This document shows, piece after piece, positions 20,244 to 32,587 of a stretch of DNA of 32,587 nucleotides. Source of the DNA: Conidiobolus incongruus B7586 (taxonomy: Eukaryota; Entomophthoromycota; Entomophthoromycetes; Entomophthorales; Conidiobolaceae); the NCBI GenBank assembly GCA_000697335.1, contig JNEM01011054.1, positions 1 through 32,587 of the forward strand. The letters are read 5' to 3'. The position numbers were made by a program, and so were the translations under genes. The first letter of the stretch is position 1. Each line of letters begins with the position of its first letter. The notes beneath the pieces were generated by a model. It worked only from the letters and a program-made list of their open reading frames with translations, made no database searches and was not told where the DNA came from.

Positions 20244-21065
20244 TTAGATTAACTTCTTAGTTTTGAAGAAAGTTCTAAGGTAGAGAACTTGCCAAGCGCC
20301 AACCAACAATAAAATACCAATAGCTGCCAAATTGAAACGGTGGATGCGAGTGTTAGCAAGTTCTAAAACATTTATTAGCTATATTTAATAAATATGAATC
20401 GATAGTATTACCGTGGTGAGCTTGTTTATCAACATTATTCCTCTTTAAATAGTCCATAGTATACATGACTGACCTAATAGTGCCTTCCAATTTTAGTAAT
20501 TCTAATTCTTTGGGTTTTAACTTTTCGGCTTTGGCAATAACTTCATAATCTTCGTAAGTCTTGCCGTAGCTTATCTTCAAACTGATAGAGCGGTAGAGTT
20601 GGTCAGAAGGATAAACATCTAAATGTCAGTGTGTGAATATTTGGAAGATTGGAAGTGAATGGCAAGTGAAAATACCTTGGGTGGTAATATAATTGACAAA
20701 ACAGAAATAAACTTCACCATCTTGATGGGTTGTGAAATCTACTTTGTTTTCTGTGACATCCTTAACTGAACCATATTTATTAGGGGGATCGGCCATGTCA
20801 GATACCTAGGAATGAAATTAACAAATATTCATTACTTTTATAAAATAACCTAATATACTTCAAATTCAACACGTTGATTTCCGGCGGTAGGAGAGCTAAC
20901 GGTAGCAATAATGTGAGAATCCTTCATAAACCACATAGAAGCACATTTTTTGGTGGGTTGGTGAGAGGGACTAGCATGAAGGTCAAAATTTAGAGTAGAA
21001 TCAGCTAATACACTAGTAAAAGGGAGTAAACCCAAAGTTACGATTAAATTTTTAAAGAATATCAT
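20244..21065 (-). CDS. ERV25: p24-delta cargo receptor of the early secretory pathway
   Basis: Type I membrane protein cycling between ER and Golgi in COPII and COPI vesicles. Minus-strand exons 21065-20859, 20805-20676, 20618-20412 and 20362-20244 give 220 residues. A signal peptide (residues 1-21, ending SVLA) precedes the GOLD domain, with its two conserved cysteines at residues 41 and 104. A coiled-coil segment follows, with AEKLKPKELELLKLEG, the hallmark of the delta (Erv25/TMED10) subfamily. The membrane span is at about 191-210, then the cytosolic tail RTFFKTKKLI, which holds both a diphenylalanine COPII signal and a C-terminal KKxx COPI retrieval signal. Size and order match the family; nothing is missing. 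Subfamily choice rests on the lumenal coiled coil and tail. Confidence 0.93.
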
Positions 21066-23764
21066 TTTATATGTTTCTCAATTAAGAATTATTCAATATC
21101 TTTGAATTGGGACGTATGTTGATGATGTGGAATTATTTATTATATGGAATTTGAATAGGATTTATGGGTTAATTTTAAGTGAATTTAACCTAATATTGGT
21201 TGAAATGTTGGTACTTTTGATTGGTTCATTTTAACATCTCTCAATACAAACTATATTATGAAACTGAATTAATAGGAATTTATGCTAATTTATTGTCTTT
21301 ATTTATAAAAAACAATCTATTATATAATGATAAATAGAACAGAGATTATAATTATATTATTTTCAATATCTTAATGAATTTTTTCATAACCATATTAAAA
21401 CATGAAATTATATTTTTTTTGTTTCAACTCGATTGACAAATCACTTAGCAATATCAAATTAATTATTTCCAATCAGACTATATATTCACAACTACCATTA
21501 TACATGTATCAAAACTTCGAAAACTTTACAATTAATTCAATTATACAATCACAACAATAATTTTTACTAAATTTTTAATCTATTGAATGAATATAAATTT
21601 TACAATTTTAATGGGTGTCAAACCAATTTGAATCATAATTTATTAATATTAACAAATTTACTATGTTAATAATTATGACTATATTGCTAAAATTATTCAT
21701 AGATTACCAAGTCATGAAATCTTAACTATATACATCTTTTTTTTCAATTTTACTTAATCATTATAGTTTGCCGCTTTTGAAAAATATTCAATTACATTTC
21801 AAAAAATTTTACAAACCAAAATTTTATTAGAATGGTATCCTAATAATTTTATGTTTTGCAATATTTCAGACTAGAAATTAAATATATTTTCAAAGTACTT
21901 TGCTTTTGAAAGATTAATAAGATATAGTTTTCAATTGTGAGCATCATAGTATTTGGGTATACTAAGTATAGGAAAACTAACCATTTGATTTAATAAATTT
22001 TCATCAATTTTCAAGTGTCCCAAATATTTTAGAGAAAAAGCAAAATATTCAGTTTAATCCACAAAATAGCATTGAATTAGTCGATTGTATTGTGTGTCAA
22101 TAGTAAATTCATTATGCAACAAATTTTAAACTATTATGAATGCTAAATTGATAACCAATTTATTTATAATAGGAATCAAATAGAAAAATTTAATTTAAAA
22201 TAGACTAAAACATTATTCCTTGCGAAGAATAGCAATAACTAATTTATAAAAATAATTAGATATTGTATTAGCATATATATATATTCTGAAAACTTTCGCT
22301 CATTGCATATTTATATTACAAATACGGGTTTTGGGAAAACGACATAAAATAAAAATAGTATTTAGCTATTTAATCCATCAATATTAGTATTATAAAATTA
22401 AACAAAAGTTATTGGCAATTATAAATATTAGCTCTAAATTTTTCTAGTTAATTTGAATTTACACGATTTTGTTAATTGAAATATATATTAAAATAATATA
22501 ATTTATAGGAATATCATTAATATTTAGATATATAATTTGATATTTGTCAAATAAAATGGATTATATAATAATGAAAATAGTTGTGTATATTATATATTAG
22601 AATTTTAAATCAATCCAATACAATTAAATATATATTACTAAATTTTCTGGACGTCTTGTCATTATCCAGATTAATATTGCTAAAGTCAATCCGCAGCGTC
22701 AAATTTATTCGTTCTTAAATGGGAACTGTGCATGTTACTCTTCTTGTAATAATGCTCTAATATACTTTAGTTTTAGATATTTTTCTATTAAATAATATTT
22801 TAAAATTAATAGTGATAGATAAAATTCTTTCTTTAATAAACGTAATTTGAATTTTATCAATATTTTGATCTTGATATTGTGTTTGTAATTATAAAATTTT
22901 GAAATTTTATCTTGACTCTTCCATTTTGATTCATTAAATTATATAATTTAGTTTTATAATTCATAGTAATCACCTTTATTTTGTACATTTTTTTCCAATC
23001 AAATAATTGATTTTTGACATATTCTAAAAATCAATATATAAAACCGTAAATAAGTTTTGATAGTATTGAATTTTTGAATATTTATGTTTTGATGGATTTA
23101 CAAATATCATTTATTAAATCAAAATTTAAATATATTTTAAACTTATCTATTAGACGTAACATCACTTCTCTCCAACTTTTTGATAATATAGTCCAATGTT
23201 AGCTCTCTTCATATTTTAATAAAAAAGTTTTTGGACCTGAAGAATTTGGGATGTTTTTTATTTTAAATGCATTTCATATATCTGTAGATATATTTGTGTA
23301 AAATTTGGAAATAAAAATATAATGTGAAGTAGTCTATTTTTGTATATAATGAGTTATAGTTGTAATAGTAATTGATAAATTTGAAAATTTACATTTGAAC
23401 TCAATAAAAATAAAATTATGATTGTAATATTATTGAATAACAGATTTTCTTGATTAAATAGAGTTATAATAAATAAAAAATAGTCTAGTAATATTAATTT
23501 TAAAATTTATATACATTCAATTTAAAAAAATTGATAAATTTGATATTATTATTACTATATTTTTTGTCTAATTTTGATTAAATTTTACATTAATTTGCTT
23601 GATTCCAAAAATATTTAAAATTTTAATATTGAAATCAAATCAATGATCCCATAATAAAACTTAATAAACTAAATATTGGATTTGACTTGGTATTAGAATT
23701 CAAATAAATTTACAATATAAATTAAACAACTAATCTATTAATATCAAATAAAAAATAAATAATC
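21066..23764. other. 2.7 kb intergenic region between divergent ERV25 and SSR4-like genes
   Basis: A/T desert that must contain two promoters. One stretch stands out, about 22640-22790, where the plus strand is open and richer in G/C (listed under findings). Elsewhere I see only homopolymer runs and short A/T repeats, with no tRNA, no clear transposon and no gene. Confidence 0.55.
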
Positions 23765-25294
23765 ATGGCATCATATAATCCAGCACTTGCCAACCCAATA
23801 GGAGGTGGTGGAGACTATTATGTAGCCAAAGTGGAAAGTCAACATGAAATCATTTTACATTTGATGGATCCTAGGCATGCTGCCACTACACTATTTAAAG
23901 CAGCTCATATTAAACCTGAAGATTATAGCTGGACTAAGATTAACCAACCTCCAGGTAATATGTTTAATTTTATTCTTTCTAAATGTGCTACTAAATGAAT
24001 AAATTTAGAAGGAAAATGTTATATTATTAATATGTCGACTATTGATAAATTACCTGATGATGGGTAACAATATTTTACTATTATTTATTCACATTTTATT
24101 AATTTAACCTAAAGTTACACTTGGATTAATGCTGAGCATAAACAGAAATTACCTTTACAGCACAATATGGTAATTTTATTTTCTTAATATCCGATATTAT
24201 AGACAAATAATTATTTTTATTCAGCATCTAGTAATTGGTGAGACTCTCAATGGTGTCAAACCTGGTGAAAAAATGCCAACGATGGCTAAAATGAGATATT
24301 ATTTCGAAACTCCTGAACCTAGAACCAGTCAAATTCAATTAATTCATTATTTGCCATTGAGCGCAAGTAATAATTATATAATTATTCTCAAACATTATCA
24401 AATTTAACTGATTTGAAAATATAGTCACAAGGCACAGACAGATGAATCCAAGTTTATTGAATCCTCAGGCGATGACTAGTATACCTCCTCATCCCACCCA
24501 TCCTTCCCAATTACCTATGAAACCACAAATGCCCCAGATGCCTCAAATGCCTCAAATGCCCCAGATGTCACAGATGTCACAGATGCCTCAGATGCCTCAG
24601 ATGCCTCAGATGCCACATCCTGTCAATTATCCACCTCCCAATCAAAAATATAAAAAGAAGCCTAATATCAAAGGACCTCATGACCCTCGCATGGCAGGTC
24701 CAGGAGCTCCACATGGAGGAGTGCCTGCCGACCCCAAAGTGCAATACCCAGGTGGCGACGAACTGGATCTAATCACATCTAAAGAAGTGTCGCTGTACCG
24801 ATACATGCGAAATCACAACTGGATGGAAGATATCTTTAGTCCCATATCAGTTAGTAAGTTCACTTCCCCCCAACTCCACCATAAATCAATATTTATAATT
24901 GAATAGGTAAACTTCCAGTGCCCGAACCATACTTCAAAGACGCCAAAGTGGACAGTCTTAAAGAACTATTAAAAAACTGTCAGGAACTCAACGCTCAACT
25001 GAGGTCCAATGCCAAAAACGAGGAGTATTCCGACAAAATTAGCAACCATAGCCAACTATTCAGTCAGTTGTCTAGTATTAACACGATTGAAGTAATTCAA
25101 ATGGCTCATACATTGATAATTAAATACTAATATATTTTTAGGAATTGAATAACTTCAAAGCCAGGGAACTCAATTTCCTCACTCCCATAGACACAGAGAC
25201 TGTGTCCGGTCCCAAACCGACACCTATTCAGGAGTGTGGCGAAACACCATTCAATACAGTACCCAGTCCCACTATTCAAATTATGAAAATATAA
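23765..25294 (+). CDS. ssr4: probable Ssr4-type subunit of SWI/SNF and RSC remodellers
   Basis: Probable subunit of nuclear ATP-dependent chromatin remodelling complexes. Exons: 23765-23954, 24009-24063, 24115-24169, 24225-24366, 24425-24853, 24907-25091, 25142-25294; 402 residues, phases agree. The N-terminal part, about residues 25-147, fits the Ssr4 N-terminal domain (formerly DUF1750): YSWTKINQPPEGKCYI, then LPDDGYTWINAE, then GVKPGE, KMRYYF and QIQLIHY. Residues 183-209 are nine MPQ or MSQ triplets. The conserved C-terminal block is DELDLITSKEVSLYRYMRNH followed by NWMEDIF near residue 280, then a helical region. I recall this order from fungal Ssr4 proteins but could not run a comparison, so a different nuclear protein remains possible. 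The gene is divergent from ERV25. Confidence 0.65.
24529..24609 (+). repeat. nine 9-base coding repeats (MPQ/MSQ triplets)
   Basis: Nine in-frame units of form ATGCCNCAR (two of them ATGTCACAG) inside exon 5 of the SSR4-like gene, followed by a diverged MPH unit. Unit number is likely to vary between strains by slippage. The encoded Met/Pro/Gln stretch links the two conserved domains. Confidence 0.9.
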
Positions 25295-26225
25295 TAGTAG
25301 TAATAGTTTTGTGTAATTGTAATCAACTTTTTAATTAAACAATCTTTTTTAAGGATATCATTTTTGATTTATAAATTGGAATTTGAAAATTAAATCACTT
25401 ATTACTATATTTCAAATCTTCATCATTTTTTTTTTCAAAATTTAAAACATCCTACTGAATAATTAATTTCATTTTTAAAATTGATTATTTTACTTTGAAT
25501 AGTCTGTTATTAAAATATTTATTATATTAAGTTGTAATTCATTTAGATATATAAATAAACTTTAAATTTAAATTGAATAATATTTGATTTGAGAGGATCT
25601 GTAATATCTTGGATCAAACTAATAGTTTTAACAAATATTAAGAATTTTAGAATTTAAATGATTTATCTTATATGGTATGTAATTTATTTGATTTACCAGT
25701 TTTGAATTCTATCTAAAATTTTCAAATTGAATTCTTCCAAGAATAGTATTTCAAATATTTTTCCATTCCTTTATATGTTATGTTTAAAAATTCACCTAAT
25801 TATCTGTCCACACATTTATAATCAATTAAATAATTGATTATAAATGATTATAATTTGAAAGGTATTAAAACTGCATATAAACTTTTTTCATATTTTTTTT
25901 AAATTATATCTTAAGTAATAGATTTCATTGTTTTAACATAATGTAAACGATCTATTTGGTAAAAGATGTTAATAAAATAAAATGATATTTTTGTAATTAG
26001 CAAATAAAATTATTATTAATTTATCATCTTTAATGATTTAAAATATCAATAAATATATATTGAGGAATTGATCCCACAATTAATTTCACCACAACTCTAA
26101 ATAATTATTTTATTCCATGTAAAAATTCAAGTCACTCAAATTTTATTAAATATCAAAATCCAATACAATCAAAAATCTACTTAAATATAAATACTATACA
26201 ATAATTTAATCAATATAATAAATTT
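25295..26225. other. intergenic region between SSR4-like and SEC3
   Basis: A/T-rich, holding the 3' end of the SSR4-like transcript and the SEC3 promoter. It contains one strong palindrome (25815-25844). I looked here for an exon encoding the missing N-terminal domain of SEC3 and found no open frame with suitable composition. Confidence 0.55.
25815..25844. repeat. 30-base near-perfect palindrome
   Basis: Arms of 14 bases (TTTATAATCAATTA and its exact reverse complement) are separated by two A. It sits between the SSR4-like gene and SEC3. It could form a cruciform or hairpin, or be a binding site, but A/T palindromes are expected at some rate in such sequence. Confidence 0.85.
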
Positions 26226-28781
26226 ATGAATCCTGCAAAATTAACCTCCGATAACAACACGAATTTAGTAGGCGATTTAATCCAAAATTTACGTTTAGAA
26301 GATGACGATTTTGACCGTTGGAAATTGGAAGAATTACTATTAAAAGAGTTATCAAGTTTAGAAACTGTAAAATTATACATATATTATATAATACTGTATT
26401 AATATTCTGTTAGGCCAATATCGATGCAGTGTTGACTACAGAGAATCAAGTTAATCAAATTTTACAAGGAGTGGATAAAACATTGCAAGCTTTAGATCAT
26501 GTGGACAGTTGGTTAACCGTTTATAAGACGGAATTAGACGTAAATATTCTTAATGTTCATTAATTTATTTTATTATTAATATGAGTAACAGTCTTTGAGC
26601 GATGATATTTTTCAAATTCAAACGCTTAACGAAATGTTACAAGTTCAAAGTCAGAATCAATTAAAATTATTGAAAGAATTGGAGTTAGTTTTAGTAATAA
26701 TATATGAGTTTATTTAAAAGAATATATTATAATGAATTTACTAGGGTCAAACCACTGTACCTAACGATTTATCCGACGTATTGGGTAAAGCTCACTTCGA
26801 CAGTGAGAGTGAAATGAAGAGTATTATGATTGCTGCAGCTAGTCTTCAGAGGTGTTTGAAGACGAAGTATGATGATGGTAAAATCAGTTTAATATATTTA
26901 ATGAATCTGACTAATTCTAGTTAAAAGGCACCGCGTCCATGAAAGCTGTTAACGAACAAATAGATTTAACTTCGCTGCAATCGAGTAATTTTTCGACGCG
27001 TTGCTTTGAATACCTCAAAGTGATGTTTGCTTTTCAAGTAAATTTTGTTATAAACATATTGGATTGCATTTAATACTTGCACTAGGTTGATTCAGCTTTA
27101 AACGATGCTTCAAAAGGTGGCAAACTCCGCATCGATATGAAATCCATTAAAATGGAGCTCTCCAAATACCGCGGTCTAACCCTATGGCTCAAGGAAATGG
27201 ATCCCAGAAGACATACCGAACTCCAAATGTCGTACACATCCTCCATTGCCAAGATTTATACTTCCGAATATCGCCACCTTCCGGAAACTTTTCGTAGTTT
27301 GGCTATTATTAAACGACCTGTAAGAGTAGAAGGTGCCGATTATTTGTTCAGTCACGCTCAGGGAGGTTCCAAGCTGGGGCCTTCGTTGCATAAGAGATCC
27401 AACAGTGATTTGGCTGGCGATAATCGAAGACCTGCAGATATTGTAATATTATTTATAATTACATAAATATAGACTAAGCTTATTATTAAATAGGTATTGG
27501 GAGAAGTTCTCAACGTCGTAATACCCGATGTAATCAAAGAGCAAAACTTTTTCTGCATATTATTCCACATCGGCAACAATCCCGACGTCGATTTCCAAAC
27601 GTGGGTTGAACAAATTAATGAGCATCCACCTCTAGGCGATTCCGACCTCTTCGCCCTCAAAGCCGTGAGCAAAGACATTCGAATCCGCAAAAAGTTGAGT
27701 GAAAATATGGCTCGCATGTTTGACGGATTGCCCCACGAATTGACGGAATTGTGCGAAATGTTAAACAATCACGATCCTACACTATTGATTCCATTTTTGA
27801 CGAGAATTGAAATCTTTTTAGAGAAAACAACTGATACAAATCAAGAGTTTTTACATAGTATTTTGCAGTCGTTGGTCAAGAGGGCTAGGGATCAATTTGA
27901 TCTGTTCATTGTATTTTATATTATTTAGTTCGTTTGATTTTTGTATTGAACTTATTTTTTCATTTAGGAGGAGCAAGTACGTGCTATTAAAGATTCTCAT
28001 TTAACTGTTAAGAAAAGAAGTGGTATCCTTTCGTTCTTTAAACCTTTCCCTGTAACTGCAAAAATCAATAACCACATCAATATATCATTTTAATTTTTTA
28101 TATTTATAGATATTATTGGGTAGATTAGAAGGCTTTCTAGGAAATTCCCAAACCCAAATCCGGGACCAAGTAAACAAAGCATACAAAAAGATCATTCTCG
28201 TCATGTTCGAAAATCTCGAAGCTAGCGCACGAGCGTCTGAAGCTGGAGGCCACGACGAAAAGGAGCAACTGAACCTACACGTTATTACTCTCGAAAATAT
28301 GCACCACTTCTACAGTGAAACCAGAGGCTTAAACAAGAATCCCATCATTAAGCAATTTAATCAACAAGCTAAAGAAGCCTACGAACACCACTTGAATCTA
28401 TACACTCAAAACATTATTAGTCGTCCTCTAAAACGCCTGCAAGAATTCTTCGACGGTATTGAAACCTTGTTGAAGAGTGAAACTCCTGAAGAGGTCACAT
28501 TCCACGTATCTTACAACAAACAATCTCTCAAATCGCTCATCAAAACACATCCAAGCGAAGATATCCGCAAAGGAATTGCCAACATGTACAAGAGAGTCAT
28601 CAAGCATATGGGCGAAGAAGAGCGTCTTTTCCAAGTGGTTTGGCGCAATATTCAACAGAGTTTCCTGGACGAATATACACGATTTACGAAATTGATGCAA
28701 CGTTGCTATGGTGAATCCAATGCCAGTTTTGAATTTAGTGTTCAAGACTTGTTGCAGTATTTTAGTAATGCAAGTCGATAA
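26226..28781 (+). CDS. SEC3: exocyst subunit Sec3, without the N-terminal lipid-binding domain
   Basis: Subunit of the exocyst, which tethers secretory vesicles to growth sites on the plasma membrane. Exons: 26226-26366, 26414-26539, 26592-26693, 26745-26877, 26928-27037, 27086-27442, 27494-27910, 27968-28051, 28110-28781; 713 residues, all phases agree. The Sec3 core begins almost at once: LEELLLKELSSLETANIDAV, then DHVDSWLTVYKTELDSLSDD and LQVQSQNQLKLLKELE (coiled coil), later EEQVRAIKDSHLTVKKRSG and, at the C-terminus, ENMHHFYSETRG, EEVTFHVSYNKQSLK and VVWRNIQQSF. Fungal Sec3 normally has a PH-like PIP2 and Rho-binding domain of roughly 250 residues before this core; here only about 30 residues precede it. 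No acceptor site or coding exon is visible just upstream, so the short form seems real. It converges on RVB1 with 248 bases between stops. Confidence 0.92.
28270..28709 (+). repeat. inverted repeat arm 1, in the last exon of SEC3
   Basis: These 440 bases match the reverse complement of 32148-32587 at 438 positions with no gap. One difference is silent and one changes Leu to Phe. The partner arm reaches the right edge of the window, so this arm may extend further left. Confidence 0.97.
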
Positions 28782-29029
28782 ACTTTATTTTCAGTATTTG
28801 AAACTTTTTTAATTTCAAATTTAATATTATTAATTACATATATTTTTTTTAAAATGGATAATAAACAATTTTTGAACATAACTTAGTTTAATTGATATAA
28901 AATTTAATACTTTCATTGAAATTTTTTCAATAATTATCAATTTTATATTATCAAATAAATAATTCCAACAATTAAGTTATAATATTGTTCCAATGAAATA
29001 AGTAATTTTATATATATATCAATGACTAA
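28782..29029. other. short convergent spacer between SEC3 and RVB1
   Basis: About 250 A/T-rich bases between two converging stops; it must carry both 3' untranslated regions. No stem-loop or repeat of note. Confidence 0.6.
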
Positions 29030-30612
<1,583 letters not shown>

Positions 30613-32096
30613 TATTATTTAATATATTTTATCTAAATTTTTGAATTTCTTTAATAAATAAATTTTTAAAAAATTATAAATAAGATTTTAACCAAAATTA
30701 ATTGAATTATATTAATTAATTATGTAATTGCTATTATTATTATTACTTTTTAATTGGAAATGGTACTTTTTTAACATAAAGTAATCAGTTAATTGAAATT
30801 TATTGAAATTTTGTTGATAATTATTTTATGGGTTTATAATATTAAGCTGCTTTTTAAATTGGATAAACTCGTTTTTTTAAAATCACATATTAGAATTAAA
30901 CTGAATGACAAATTACTTATTCACTTATTACTAATATATTCCATAGTTATAACAATTAATTAACATGTTTGATGTCCAACTGTTTAAGTTGCATATATAT
31001 TTTCAATCTTTTGATTTTAATATCCAATATATTCTATTCGACGTTAATTTCTCTAAACTTTGGCAAAATTTTAATAATATATAGATCTAATATATAATAA
31101 TTTATTAAATTTTTGAAATCTTGTTTAAAAAATAATAGTTTTTAATATCATAGGATTGATTTTATATTATTTTTGGAAATTTATTAAGAATGATATAAGT
31201 ACAATTATTAAAATTTATTGATTTCCCCATTCGTAAAGATTGTCTATTTTCCAATCATTTTATGCATTTTTTCTATCAACAATATATTATTAATCAAGGA
31301 ATTTATTTTAGTTATAGTTTATATGGCCTGAACTTAATGGTAATATTATTTTGAGATTGATTTAATCTTTTTTGATATGCTTTTTATTCAATACTAAAGT
31401 TTAAATGATCTATTAATTGAAACAACTTGATTTTATATCGAAAATTGGTTAATTATCTAACAATTTCATAAGAATTCCTTGTTAATTGATATTTAATATA
31501 TTTGGCCTATTTAAATAATGCTCTATTTTTATTCCTAAAGAATCTAAAAATTTTATTAACTATTGCAAAAATAGGTAATCTTTTAATTTCGACTCTATTA
31601 AGTATTGAATCATTTGGTACTATATGCAAATTGTATAATATATTTGTACAAAAGAATATATTAAGGAATACCGAATTATTTCAATTTTTAGCTTAAGCCC
31701 TCTATTTTTATTATACTGATATATTCAAAGGCATATAATCAATTCAATAATTTTAGCTCTCATATTTGAGAAAAAATATTGCTAAAATATATTTGAATCA
31801 CATCATAATAATTTAACGACTTTTTTGCAAGTAGTTAGATATTTCAAATTGGAGCTTTTTTAAATATTCTGTATTTCAAATTATATCATATGCTTCTTTT
31901 GAATATTTCACTGTAATTCATAAAAAAATCTCTTAATATCAAATATCTCTGTATTTCTGAACTTGTAAATTTCAATAATGTTCATTATTGATAAAAACTG
32001 AGCTGAATTTTAATTTTTTTTATTTATAATGAAATTAACAAATTTAAAAATTCTAATTGAAAAATTAATGAAAATTTGGAATCAAATTGAGAAATA
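30613..32096. other. 1.5 kb intergenic region between RVB1 and the second SEC3 copy
   Basis: A/T-rich. It carries the RVB1 promoter and the 3' end of the second SEC3 copy. A 64-codon open frame at 31502-31696 lacks an ATG start and reads as A/T-biased hydrophobic sequence, so I do not call it. A small hairpin (TCAATAAT, loop GTTC) lies at 31972-31991, about 105 bases past the stop of the second SEC3 copy. Confidence 0.55.
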
Positions 32097-32587
32097 CTAC
32101 AACGAATTTTCAGCACTAAACTCCAAACTTGAGTTATACTCCCAATAATAGCAACGTTGCATCAATTTCGTAAATCGTGTATATTCGTCCAGGAAACTCT
32201 GTTGAATATTGCGCCAAACCACTTGGAAAAGACGCTCTTCTTCGCCCATATGCTTGATGACTCTCTTGTACATGTTGGCAATTCCTTTGCGGATATCTTC
32301 GCTTGGATGTGTTTTGATGAGCGATTTGAGAGATTGTTTGTTGTAAGATACGTGGAATGTGACCTCTTCAGGAGTTTCACTCTTCAACAAGGTTTCAATA
32401 CCGTCGAAGAATTCTTGCAGGCGTTTGAGAGGACGACTAATAATGTTTTGAGTGTATAGATTCAAGTGGTGTTCGTAGGCTTCTTTAGCTTGTTGATTAA
32501 ATTGCTTAATGATGGGATTCTTGTTGAAGCCTCTGGTTTCACTGTAGAAGTGGTGCATATTTTCGAGAGTAATAACGTGTAGGTTCA
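32097..32587 (-). CDS. SEC3: second SEC3 copy, 3' end only, cut by the window edge
   Basis: Minus-strand frame open from the right edge of the window to a TAG at 32097-32099. It encodes the C-terminal part of Sec3, from LHVITLENMHHFYSETRG through VVWRNIQQSFLDEYTRFTK to LMQRCY, with one residue different from the first copy (Leu to Phe after ETRG). After RCY the two copies suddenly differ: this one ends YWEYNSSLEFSAENSL, while the first continues with GESNASFEFSVQDLL and eight more residues. The two tails are still weakly alike (EFS and flanks). It may be a complete second gene, a recent partial duplicate, or a family member partly overwritten by gene conversion. Only about 163 codons are visible. 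Confidence 0.85.
   Translation of the reverse strand, partial: NLHVITLENMHHFYSETRGFNKNPIIKQFNQQAKEAYEHHLNLYTQNIISRPLKRLQEFFDGIETLLKSETPEEVTFHVSYNKQSLKSLIKTHPSEDIRKGIANMYKRVIKHMGEEERLFQVVWRNIQQSFLDEYTRFTKLMQRCYYWEYNSSLEFSAENSL
32148..32587 (-). repeat. inverted repeat arm 2, second SEC3 copy
   Basis: Reverse-complement partner of 28270-28709, 438 of 440 bases identical. The left end of the match is sharp, at the Tyr codon of RCY. The right end is not reached in this window. The spacer between the arms is about 3.4 kb and contains all of RVB1. Confidence 0.97.

Noticed and set aside
28428-28745. 105-codon frame antisense to the SEC3 last exon, also present as the plus-strand frame at 32157-32459
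   Set aside because: Shadow of the conserved Sec3 frame; its presence twice only reflects the inverted duplication.
31502-31696. 64-codon plus-strand frame downstream of the second SEC3 copy
   Set aside because: No ATG start, A/T-driven hydrophobic composition, no recognisable motif.

Overview
The window looks like nuclear DNA of a fungus with a very AT-rich genome. Genes are split by many short introns (about 46 to 100 bases, donor mostly GTAA, acceptor mostly TAG) and are separated by long, almost pure A/T gaps. The gene set is fungal: an Atg17 autophagy scaffold, a probable Ssr4 chromatin-remodeller subunit, a Yah1-type ferredoxin, an Erv25-type p24 protein, exocyst Sec3 and the Rvb1 ATPase. 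Intron density and base composition suggest an early-diverging lineage more than a budding yeast, but the sequence alone does not settle this. I rebuilt exon structures by hand from splice signals, phase agreement and family alignment known from memory; no search was run.

Layout from left to right: a decayed mariner transposase fragment (about 1-550); an A/T gap; an HSF-type transcription factor on the minus strand (2998-3974); a 4.3 kb gap with one unexplained coding-like island; two tandem PUS1-type pseudouridine synthase genes on the plus strand (8248-10048 and 10148-12071) that share all nine intron positions; ATG17 (12335-13991, plus); a PPR-like probable mitochondrial protein (14395-15945, plus); YAH1 ferredoxin (16081-16718, minus); a secreted, cysteine-free, tyrosine-rich low-complexity protein (17647-18963, minus); ERV25 (20244-21065, minus); a 2.7 kb gap; SSR4-like (23765-25294, plus); SEC3 (26226-28781, plus); RVB1 (29030-30612, minus); a 1.5 kb gap; and the 3' end of a second SEC3 copy on the minus strand, running off the right edge.

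Most genes are unrelated housekeeping functions and do not form a pathway. Three points stand out. The PUS1 pair looks like a tandem duplication with divided roles: one copy has only a mitochondrial-looking start, the other has two possible starts. SEC3 appears to lack its N-terminal lipid-binding domain and is flanked by an inverted copy of its last exon, 438 of 440 bases identical, with an abrupt loss of identity at one end. The secreted protein at 17647-18963 has a block design (signal peptide, Ala/Pro/Met repeats, acidic patch, Arg/Pro/His block, acidic Tyr/Asn/Pro tail) that matches no family I know and is the best candidate for something undescribed.
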